A stretch of 5,098 bases of DNA from Gammaproteobacteria bacterium (lineage in GTDB: Bacteria; Pseudomonadota; Gammaproteobacteria; Pseudomonadales; Azotimanducaceae), in NCBI GenBank assembly GCA_003228415.1, contig QIDL01000587.1, forward strand, positions 1-5,098, read 5' to 3'. Under the pieces are notes generated by a model that did no database searches, was not told where the DNA came from, and saw nothing but the letters and a program-made list of their open reading frames with translations. The position numbers and the translations under genes are program-made. Positions 1 through 5,098 of this stretch are shown here, in pieces (the stretch's first letter is position 1; each line of letters opens with the position of its first letter).

Positions 1-637
1 CATCGGAGATCCCTGCGGGAGACCTGAACTGATCGGAAATGGCGGTCGGCGCGGAGGATCCTGTCGTGATGATCTGCCAGGCGACAATAGAGGGCCGCCA
101 CTGGTCGTGTTACCGGCGGGTGGCCCTTTCGTTTCCGCGGTGGCAATCAGCAAGTTCGAGATCACGATTCGTGACTACAATATTTATTGTGAGCTATCGG
201 GCGCCTGTAATACCAGGCCCGGCAACATCAAGCTGCCGCTGACCGGAATTTCCATAGAAGAGGCTGAAAAATTCGTCAGCTGGTTGAGTAAGGCCAGTGG
301 TTCGAAATATCGAATTCCTTCTTCTGCCGAGTGGGAGTACGCGGCGACGGCCAACGGACAGCAACCGAAGAAGAATTTCAATTGTCAGGTGAGCCAGAAC
401 AATGTGCTCATCAAGGGTATATCGCTGCAGAGCGTGGATACCGGTGAAGGAAATGGATGGGGTCTGTACAACTACGTCGGTAACGCTCAGGAGTGGGTGC
501 GCAGCGACAACAGCTGGAAGGTCAGGGGTGGTGCCTATACCAATTCCATGAAGCAGTGTGACGTGTCGCTTGGCTCGTCACATTCCGGGCGACCGGACAA
601 GATCACCGGCTTCAGGATTGTCAGGGAGCTTGGATAG
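1..637 (+). CDS. FGE-sulfatase (SUMF1-like) domain protein, 3' part of gene
   Basis: Partial gene. The frame beginning at base 2 is open to the left edge and ends at TAG 635-637, giving 211 visible residues (numbered here from base 2). They form most of an FGE-sulfatase domain: FEIT (52-55), YxxYC with a second Cys six residues on (C63, C69), RIPSSAEWEY (104-113, family consensus RLPTEAEWEY), GNAQEW (160-165, consensus GNVWEW), VRGGAY (174-179) and the terminal GFRIVREL (203-210). Cysteines C5, C21, C63 and C69 match a four-Cys pattern in the next gene's product; C128 and C186 are extra. The Cys pair that binds copper in true formylglycine-generating enzymes is absent near the RGG motif, so oxidase activity is unlikely; a binding or structural role is inferred. 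Compared with the neighbour, about 17 residues are missing between GGPF (40-43) and FEIT. The GTG at 107 is not the start, because similarity to the neighbour extends upstream of it. The N-terminal part of the protein lies outside the window and is unknown. Confidence 0.88.
   Translation, partial: IGDPCGRPELIGNGGRRGGSCRDDLPGDNRGPPLVVLPAGGPFVSAVAISKFEITIRDYNIYCELSGACNTRPGNIKLPLTGISIEEAEKFVSWLSKASGSKYRIPSSAEWEYAATANGQQPKKNFNCQVSQNNVLIKGISLQSVDTGEGNGWGLYNYVGNAQEWVRSDNSWKVRGGAYTNSMKQCDVSLGSSHSGRPDKITGFRIVRELG
622..627 (+). promoter_or_regulatory. Ribosome binding site of the second FGE-like gene
   Basis: AGGGAG lies 10 bases before GTG 638, inside the last codons of the preceding gene. It supports the GTG start, and its position within the upstream coding sequence implies translational coupling. 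Confidence 0.65.
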
Positions 638-2407
638 GTGACTGGTGAATCCAACAAACGTCTTAGAACGCTGACCGATGAATTTTTCAACGGGGTCATC
701 GACAGGAATTACTATCTCACCGAGCGGGGGAATCTGCTGGATAGTCTTGTGGGTTTCGAACCTGTGGGGAGCGAGAGCGCTCATGGCGAGACCACAGCGG
801 CAGATACAACGGTACCCAAGGAGGCCGCGGTTGCCGTACCTGCGCCTCTCGAAGCAGAAGAGTCGGTTTTACAGTCTCAATCATCGCACTCGGGATCCCG
901 CATGGGTGTGGTCGCTGGAATTGTCGTCGCAGTGGCCGCCGGTGTGATTTTCGTATTCTGGCCGGGAGACGAACCGGCGCCAGCGAAGGCGCCTGCGGAA
1001 CTGGCTCGTGGTGCCACGGTTGAACAAACCCGGGAGCAGACTCCGAGCGTCGATGAATCGTTGCTGGTGGTGGAAACCGAACGCTTGACTGGCCTTGAGC
1101 GAGTCAGTCGATTTCTGGATGAACCTCGCTGGAGCGAGGAGGAAACGGCGGCCTTTGTCTTCAATTGGGATCTGTTGTCCACCGCTCAGCGGGAGGAACT
1201 GCGCCAGTCAGAGCTTTTTGGTCATTTCACCGGGGAAGTACGAGACAGAATCAAGGTCGACAAGGCCCTGGGTTCCACCGCGTTTGTCGACGGTATGTCT
1301 CTCGCGGAGGTTCTTTCGGTAGAGCTTGGTCTCGGTCTGGTTGATTGGCAGGCGGCAGGAACCGCGCAGCCTGCTGACATTCCGGCCGCTGGTTCAGCGG
1401 GTGCACCAGAGACCATCGCAGAGTTCCTCGCCGAGCCGATCCCCGCACCGGTCTCGGAGTCGAACATCAATGCGAAGCCCGCTGATGAACTCACAGTTAC
1501 AGGAGTCGATGAACCTGCTGATGGGGGCGCCATGGTGACGAGCGCCGGAGGGTCTGTTGTGGCCACAGAGATCGATGTAGAGGCAGTGCCCGAAGCTGTG
1601 GCCCCGGCTGTCATCGGCCAGACCGAGGTCGAAGAGAAATCAGGCTCTGTACCTGTGGTTCGTAACCCTTCGGAACGTCCGTGTAGTGTGAAAAGATTGA
1701 ACTTCAGGAGTTCCACCTGCTGGGATATGTTGACGACCGAACTCAGAGGGCCGGTCCTGCGAGTTGTTCCCGGAGGCAGATTCCAGATGGGTCAGGCGGG
1801 AGATGTCAGCGCGACTCCTGTCCATGAACAAATCATTGCAAAGCCGTTTGCGGTCGGAACCTTTGAGATCAGCGTTGGTGAGTTCGAGTATTACTGTTCG
1901 ATGTCTGGCAGAGATTGCCCGATCCGGCGCTGGGCAGGTGATGAATATCCGGTGGTGGACATCGACTGGCAGCAGGCCGTGGCGTATACCAACTGGCTGA
2001 CCGAAACCACTGGTGCGAAGTACCGACTGCCGACGGAGGCGGAGTGGGAGTACGTTGCTCGTGCTGGAACGACCACCCGCTATCCTTTTGGAGACAAGGT
2101 TTCTCCGGCCTATGCCAGATTCGATAATGGCATGCGGACGCTGTCGCCGCTACCGATCAGCGATAGAACCACCCGCTACAACGGGTTTCGGCTTTGGCAT
2201 CTGAGCGGCAATGTTCGGGAATGGACGGTGGATTTGTGGCGAAACGACTACGCGTCTGAGCCCGACCCCGGGCAACGAGTGGTGCGTGGCGGTTCTTATG
2301 CGGAGCCTGCCAACAGATTGCGATCCGCGGCGCGCAGTGGCGAGAAACTGGGTTACTTCGATGCGAAAACTGGATTCCGTGTCGTTCGCGAACTGGTCGT
2401 GGAATGA
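638..2407 (+). CDS. Membrane-anchored FGE-sulfatase (SUMF1-like) domain protein
   Basis: 589 residues, GTG start directly after the previous stop. Regions in order: a short cytoplasmic segment (1-40, charged, RLRTLTDEFF then NYYLTERGNLLDSL) resembling small SHOCT-like motifs; a low-complexity stretch; one membrane helix (about 90-108, Val/Ala/Ile-rich, followed by WPGDEP); a long Ala/Pro/Glu/Val-rich linker (109-348) holding a more ordered, probably helical patch (about 153-210); and an FGE-sulfatase domain (about 372-586). Family motifs are VVPGGRFQMG (376-385), FEIS (409-412), YRLPTEAEWEYVARAG (462-477), GNVREW (524-529), VVRGGSY (548-554) and GFRVVREL (579-586). The acidic flank after the helix and the basic N-terminus suggest the C-terminal domain is periplasmic. 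Cysteines C349, C361, C420 and C427 are the only ones and could form two disulfides there. No Cys occurs after the RGG motif, where true FGE has its catalytic pair, so sulfatase activation is unlikely. Iron-dependent EgtB/PvdO-type chemistry is not excluded but no motif supports it. Function unknown; operon partner of the preceding paralogue. Confidence 0.9.
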   Translation: MTGESNKRLRTLTDEFFNGVIDRNYYLTERGNLLDSLVGFEPVGSESAHGETTAADTTVPKEAAVAVPAPLEAEESVLQSQSSHSGSRMGVVAGIVVAVAAGVIFVFWPGDEPAPAKAPAELARGATVEQTREQTPSVDESLLVVETERLTGLERVSRFLDEPRWSEEETAAFVFNWDLLSTAQREELRQSELFGHFTGEVRDRIKVDKALGSTAFVDGMSLAEVLSVELGLGLVDWQAAGTAQPADIPAAGSAGAPETIAEFLAEPIPAPVSESNINAKPADELTVTGVDEPADGGAMVTSAGGSVVATEIDVEAVPEAVAPAVIGQTEVEEKSGSVPVVRNPSERPCSVKRLNFRSSTCWDMLTTELRGPVLRVVPGGRFQMGQAGDVSATPVHEQIIAKPFAVGTFEISVGEFEYYCSMSGRDCPIRRWAGDEYPVVDIDWQQAVAYTNWLTETTGAKYRLPTEAEWEYVARAGTTTRYPFGDKVSPAYARFDNGMRTLSPLPISDRTTRYNGFRLWHLSGNVREWTVDLWRNDYASEPDPGQRVVRGGSYAEPANRLRSAARSGEKLGYFDAKTGFRVVRELVVE

Positions 2408-2496
2408 CCGGGTGCGATGGCTGCAACCCAGCGCCGCGGCGGTCAGAGTTGCGGCGGCCAGATGAGGATTGTAAGTAAGATTTAACAATCGATGTT

Positions 2497-2526
2497 TTGA
2501 CTGATTTCTCTGCCTTGGTTTAGTAT
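2497..2526 (+). promoter_or_regulatory. Predicted sigma70-type promoter for the two-partner secretion locus
   Basis: A -35 box TTGACT (2497-2502, five of six consensus bases) is separated by 18 bases from a -10 box TAGTAT (2521-2526, four of six). AT-rich sequence (2471-2490) just upstream could act as an UP element. Transcription would start near 2533, leaving a leader of about 48 bases before GTG 2581. The call rests on motif match and position only. Confidence 0.5.
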
Positions 2527-2538
2527 CGATCGCAGGGG

Positions 2539-2557
2539 AACGTGCGCTCGGCACGTT
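2539..2557 (+). repeat. Perfect 7-bp inverted repeat (leader hairpin)
   Basis: AACGTGC (2539-2545) and GCACGTT (2551-2557) are exact reverse complements around the 5-base loop GCTCG. In RNA this would be a stable hairpin close to the predicted 5' end of the tpsB-type mRNA, ending 10 bases before the SD. It has no trailing U-run, so it is not an intrinsic terminator. It might stabilise the 5' end, or be an operator at DNA level. Confidence 0.6.
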
Positions 2558-2567
2558 GTAGTGGGAC

Positions 2568-2573
2568 AAGGAG
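2568..2573 (+). promoter_or_regulatory. Ribosome binding site that fixes the TpsB start
   Basis: AAGGAG followed by a 7-base spacer and GTG 2581. This is the best SD in the area and decides for GTG 2581 over the in-frame GTG at 2542, whose AGGGG is only 3 bases away and which would put the hairpin inside the coding region. Confidence 0.75.
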
Positions 2574-2580
2574 AATCACC

Positions 2581-4407
2581 GTGCTGACGGTAGAGAGGGA
2601 GGATATGGCAGATTGCCACCTCGATCGGTTACCCATTTCGCGCAGGAATGGTTCACCTGGCTTTATTTGGCTGGCAAATGGTGCTTGGTTGAAAAACCTT
2701 TCGCGAACGGGCATTGGGCTGCTCTGTGCGATTTCGATGTCAGCCTTCGGACAGACCTCTTCGGAAAGTGAGCCCTGGACGCTCACCCTGGACGAACCGG
2801 TTTCAGTCGAGATACCCAAGGCCATGGAACGTCCTCTGTCGGTGGAGGATGGGCCGCAGATTACCGTAGAACGCTTTGAGTTGGATGTGGATCCCCAGCT
2901 TGCAGCCGTGTTGCCGGCCGACCTGCGAGCCAGCATGGACGCTTTACTCGAGCAGCGGCGGGTTGCGGAACCCTCATTCACCATTGGCAAGCTGGAACAG
3001 ATTGCGGGCGAGCTCACCGATCTGCTCCGCGACAACAATTTGATCGTTTCGTATGCCTACCTGCCCACTCAGGAAGTGGAGAATGGACAGGTTGTGATCG
3101 GCGTACTTGGCGGTACCCTCGGGGACATCCATGTCGAAGGCAACAGATCGCTGAGTGCAGATCGTATCGCGTCTCCGTTCGGACGTCTGGTAGGTAAACC
3201 CCTGCAGGGTAACGAGCTCGAGTCAGCGATTCTCAACCTTCGCGACTACCCGGGAGTTGCGCCATCGGCGGTGCTGAGCCCGGGGACCGAGGTCGGCACC
3301 ACGGATCTGACCTTGCGGGTGCTGGAGCGCAGATTCAACCTCCAGGCGATGGCGGACAACTACGGGAGCGAAGCTACAGGGGAAGGCCGTGCCCGGATCC
3401 GGTTCGACTGGAACAATCCGCTGAAAAGAGGCGATCGATTGACGGTCAACTTCCTGCAGACGTTCAGCCCCGCAGATGGTACCTACGGAGGCGTCAACTA
3501 CGAAATTCCGGTCGGCAATCGAGGCCTGTCCTTCGGCGCTCTCTATGACTTGAATACATTCGATGCGACCGGCGGTGGAATTAAAACCGGCGGTGACTCG
3601 GAAACCATCGCTGTCTATGCGCGACAGAAGTTGAAGCGCAGTCGCGAACTGAACCTCGATCTCACCCTGGATTTTTTATCGAAAACAGCTTCGTTCGATC
3701 CTTTGTTTACTCTCGAGCAGGAAGATGCGTTGAGCGTGTTGGCGCTCGGATTGGATCTCGAAGCGGTGGATCGCATCGGCATGTTGGGTGTGAATTCCCT
3801 GCAGCTTGCCTACTCCCATGGATTTCCTGATGTGCTGGGCTCGATGGGCAAAGACGGTGTTGGCGACAGCGGCAAGATCTCTACCCGGGTCGGCTCCGAC
3901 GGTTTTCGGGCGGGTGGTGAGTTCGATAAGGTCATCGGCCGGTATCAGCGATTGCAGCAGCTCAATTCGTCGAATGCCATTGTGCTGAGAGCGTTTGGGC
4001 AGTGGTCCAACGATATGCTCTCTCCGCTCGAGCAGCTGTCACTCGGTGGTGCTTATACCGTTCGGGCTTATCCCACAGCCCAGGAACTGGTGGACAAAGG
4101 CGCATTCGGTTCTGCCGAATACACACTGAATGCCACCTCGCTGATGAACATACCCTCGCGGAACTGGGATCTGAATTTCTCACTGTTCTACGACTACGCG
4201 TATGGGAAGTTGGTTAACGCGCTGCAAAGCGAGCGATCCACGGTGAAGCTCGGTGGTTACGGGGCTGGCGTCCATTTCGAATATCGCTGGCCGGGCGGGC
4301 AGGGTGTGCTTCTTCGACTCGAGGTCGCTTCACCGACGACCAATCTGGATACGGATAACGGTCGAGATCCGCAGTACTGGCTGCGCTTCGAATATTTCCG
4401 ACGCTAG
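2581..4407 (+). CDS. TpsB outer-membrane transporter (ShlB/FhaC/HecB family) of a two-partner secretion system
   Basis: 608 residues from GTG 2581, close to the usual family size. An Omp85-superfamily pore that binds its TpsA partner in the periplasm and translocates it across the outer membrane (established for the family). Regions: a signal peptide with an unusually long n-region (hydrophobic core about 43-56, possible cleavage after AFG 55-57); an acidic linker; POTRA_2-type domain (about 94-178, starting ITVERFEL, with the helix SFTIGKLEQIAGELTDLL); second POTRA (about 181-250, GDIHVEGNRSLS and the closing TDLTLRVLERR); beta-barrel (about 252-608) with alternating strands such as FNLQAMADNYGSEATGEGRA. 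The L6-loop motif reads VRAY (494-497, FhaC has VRGY), followed by GSAEY, and FYDYAYG (536-542) supplies the barrel Asp (D538) that in FhaC-like proteins interacts with the motif Arg (R495 here). The C-terminus YWLRFEYFRR is a last barrel strand. ATG 2605 is an alternative start that would shorten the n-region by eight residues. The TpsA-type substrate follows 129 bases downstream. Confidence 0.95.
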   Translation: MLTVEREDMADCHLDRLPISRRNGSPGFIWLANGAWLKNLSRTGIGLLCAISMSAFGQTSSESEPWTLTLDEPVSVEIPKAMERPLSVEDGPQITVERFELDVDPQLAAVLPADLRASMDALLEQRRVAEPSFTIGKLEQIAGELTDLLRDNNLIVSYAYLPTQEVENGQVVIGVLGGTLGDIHVEGNRSLSADRIASPFGRLVGKPLQGNELESAILNLRDYPGVAPSAVLSPGTEVGTTDLTLRVLERRFNLQAMADNYGSEATGEGRARIRFDWNNPLKRGDRLTVNFLQTFSPADGTYGGVNYEIPVGNRGLSFGALYDLNTFDATGGGIKTGGDSETIAVYARQKLKRSRELNLDLTLDFLSKTASFDPLFTLEQEDALSVLALGLDLEAVDRIGMLGVNSLQLAYSHGFPDVLGSMGKDGVGDSGKISTRVGSDGFRAGGEFDKVIGRYQRLQQLNSSNAIVLRAFGQWSNDMLSPLEQLSLGGAYTVRAYPTAQELVDKGAFGSAEYTLNATSLMNIPSRNWDLNFSLFYDYAYGKLVNALQSERSTVKLGGYGAGVHFEYRWPGGQGVLLRLEVASPTTNLDTDNGRDPQYWLRFEYFRR

Positions 4408-4448
4408 CAGGGAACGCTGGCGATGTAGTGGATTTGATCCGGGTGGAA

Positions 4449-4508
4449 TCGGCTGATTCGGTCCCGGAGAAGAAAAAGGCGTTCGGGTCTGGGACTGAGC
4501 AGAGCCGA
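4449..4508 (+). repeat. Long imperfect inverted repeat between the tpsB- and tpsA-type genes
   Basis: TCGGCT (4449-4454) pairs exactly with AGCCGA (4503-4508). Inside it TTCGGTCCC (4457-4465) pairs with GGGACTGAG (4491-4499) with two G-U pairs in RNA. A small 2/3-base internal loop separates the two stems, and the apical loop is 25 bases. A competing stem is possible inside (CCCGGA 4463-4468 with TTCGGG 4482-4487). No U-run follows, so a plain intrinsic terminator is unlikely. The position, ending 13 bases before the SD of the TpsA gene, suits a role in mRNA stability or in setting the ratio of transporter to exoprotein. Confidence 0.55.
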
Positions 4509-4521
4509 ACAAAGGGAATTT

Positions 4522-4527
4522 AAGGGG
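4522..4527 (+). promoter_or_regulatory. Ribosome binding site of the TpsA-type gene
   Basis: AAGGGG with a 9-base spacer before ATG 4537. It supports that start, as does the signal peptide that follows directly. Confidence 0.65.
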
Positions 4528-4536
4528 AATCAGTTG

Positions 4537-5098
4537 ATGATTGGTGTGAATTCACGACCCAAGTCGGTCAGCCGCGCACGCAAATTCTGGACGTGTACGT
4601 TGATGGTCTGGTTCGTCGGGTCGAATGCGGCGATGGCTGGTCCCCTGGGCGGAGAGATCGTTGGTGGTGAGGGATCGATAAGTCATCAGGATCTGAACAC
4701 ACGGATCGACCAGTCGAGTTCCCGGCTGGCCATCAACTGGGACTCCTTCAATGTCGCTGCCAACGAGAGCGTGCAGTTCAATCAGCCCGATTCGTCTTCC
4801 ATCGCTCTGAACCAGATATTCGATCAGAACCCCAGTCAGATTTTCGGGGCGATCGATGCCAACGGCCAGGTCTTTCTGGTCAACCCCAACGGGATGATTT
4901 TCGGCGCCAGCTCGCGGCTCAACGTGGCCGGCCTGCTGGCCACTACCGCCGGTATTCGAACCGAAGATTTCATGGCCGGCAACTACGAGTTCGCAGCCCG
5001 TGATGGTGAGAGCGGCCTGATTCACAATCAGGGCCTGATTCAGGCGGCCGATGGTGGATATGTGGTCATGCTGGGTGATGCCGACCTCAATGAAGGAG
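4537..5098 (+). CDS. TpsA-type exoprotein, filamentous haemagglutinin N-terminal domain, 5' part of gene
   Basis: The first 187 residues of a gene that continues past the right edge. The secreted substrate of the TpsB transporter just upstream. A signal peptide is clear: basic n-region (R7, K9, R13, R15, K16), hydrophobic core about 17-29, and cleavage likely after AMA (32-34). The mature N-terminus is the TPS/haemagglutination-activity domain that TpsB recognises and that begins a right-handed beta-helix. Diagnostic segments are LAINWDSFNVAANESVQF (64-81), IALNQIFDQNPSQIFG (89-104), ANGQVFLVNPNGMIFG (108-123, holding the conserved NPNG motif), and the strand-turn run RLNVAGLLATTAGI (127-140). 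INNQG-like beta-helix rungs follow (IHNQGLIQAADGGYVVML, 162-179). No ESPR-type extended signal region is present. The part that would tell adhesin, haemolysin, contact-dependent toxin or other cargo lies outside the window. No good promoter is visible in the 129 bases upstream, so co-transcription with the transporter gene is likely. Confidence 0.93.
   Translation, partial: MIGVNSRPKSVSRARKFWTCTLMVWFVGSNAAMAGPLGGEIVGGEGSISHQDLNTRIDQSSSRLAINWDSFNVAANESVQFNQPDSSSIALNQIFDQNPSQIFGAIDANGQVFLVNPNGMIFGASSRLNVAGLLATTAGIRTEDFMAGNYEFAARDGESGLIHNQGLIQAADGGYVVMLGDADLNEG

Larger units (their letters stand above)
2408..2580 (+). other. Intergenic region between the FGE-like pair and the secretion locus
   Basis: 173 bases without a supportable gene. 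The first part (2408-2462) is GC-rich and holds a weak inverted repeat. Base composition turns AT-rich from about 2463, where the promoter lies, followed by a leader hairpin and the SD of the tpsB-type gene. The change in composition and the presence of a promoter suggest that a new transcription unit begins here. Confidence 0.6.

Noticed and set aside
107..109. GTG as start of the first gene
   Set aside because: The frame is open to the left edge, and the residues upstream (two Cys and a GPPLVVLP segment) parallel GPVLRVVP and its preceding cysteines in the next gene's product; no SD precedes this GTG.
1222..1716. Antisense open frame of 164 codons opposite the linker of the membrane-anchored protein
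   Set aside because: Its Ser/Ala/Thr/Pro-rich composition simply mirrors the low-complexity linker on the coding strand.
2420..2455. Inverted repeat GCTGCAAC / GTTGCGGC after the second gene as a terminator
   Set aside because: The stem is only 8 pairs with one G-U, the loop is 20 bases, and no T-run follows. It could be chance in a GC-rich stretch.
2150..2569. Antisense open frame of 139 codons over the end of the second gene and the intergenic region
   Set aside because: Arginine/serine/proline-rich product without recognisable motifs, opposite a clearly coding domain; typical shadow of a GC-rich gene.
2542..2580. In-frame GTG at 2542 as start of the transporter
   Set aside because: Its only SD-like bases are 3 nt away, it would put the leader hairpin inside the gene, and the added residues are unlike a signal peptide. 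GTG 2581 has an ideal SD and spacing.
4434..4462. TTGATC at 4434 as a -35 box of a separate promoter for the exoprotein gene
   Set aside because: No acceptable -10 hexamer at 16-18 bases; the sequence there is GC-rich and part of the inverted repeat.
4552..5025. Antisense open frame of 157 codons opposite the exoprotein
   Set aside because: It lies exactly opposite the canonical TPS domain and has no recognisable domain of its own.
1..5098. CRISPR array, tRNA, rRNA, insertion sequence or attachment site
   Set aside because: No spaced direct repeats, cloverleaf-like sequences, transposase frame or flanking terminal repeats were seen on either strand.

Overview
The window is moderately GC-rich and tightly packed. 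All four genes lie on the + strand, and the first and last run off the ends. The combination of genes (a two-partner secretion pair next to formylglycine-generating-enzyme-like lipid-bilayer-anchored or exported proteins), the Gram-negative signal peptides and the strong Shine-Dalgarno sites point to a proteobacterium. A marine or environmental gammaproteobacterium is my best guess, but this rests on general resemblance and not on a search.

Left half (1-2407): two adjacent genes whose C-terminal parts are paralogous FGE-sulfatase (SUMF1-type, C-type-lectin-like fold) domains. The first is only the 3' end of a gene. It stays open to the left edge, so the GTG at 107 is internal. The second starts at a GTG directly after the first gene's stop codon, with an SD inside the first gene, so the two are almost certainly co-transcribed and translationally coupled. 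The second protein has a short cytoplasmic N-terminus, one membrane helix, a long Ala/Pro/Glu-rich linker and the FGE-like domain, which should lie in the periplasm. Both domains share a four-cysteine pattern, and both lack the paired catalytic cysteines of true formylglycine-generating enzymes.

Middle (2408-2580): an intergenic region with a reasonable sigma70-type promoter, a perfect 7-bp hairpin in the predicted leader and a strong SD that fixes the next start at GTG 2581.

Right half (2581-5098): a two-partner secretion (type Vb) locus. A complete TpsB outer-membrane transporter (signal peptide, two POTRA domains, 16-strand-type barrel with a VRAY motif) is followed, after 129 bases containing a long imperfect inverted repeat, by the start of a TpsA exoprotein (signal peptide, haemagglutination-activity/TPS domain with an NPNG motif). 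The TpsA gene continues beyond the window. TpsB would recognise the TPS domain of TpsA in the periplasm and translocate it to the cell surface. The FGE-like pair next door is a candidate accessory, sensory or substrate-binding partner; that link is inferred from position only.
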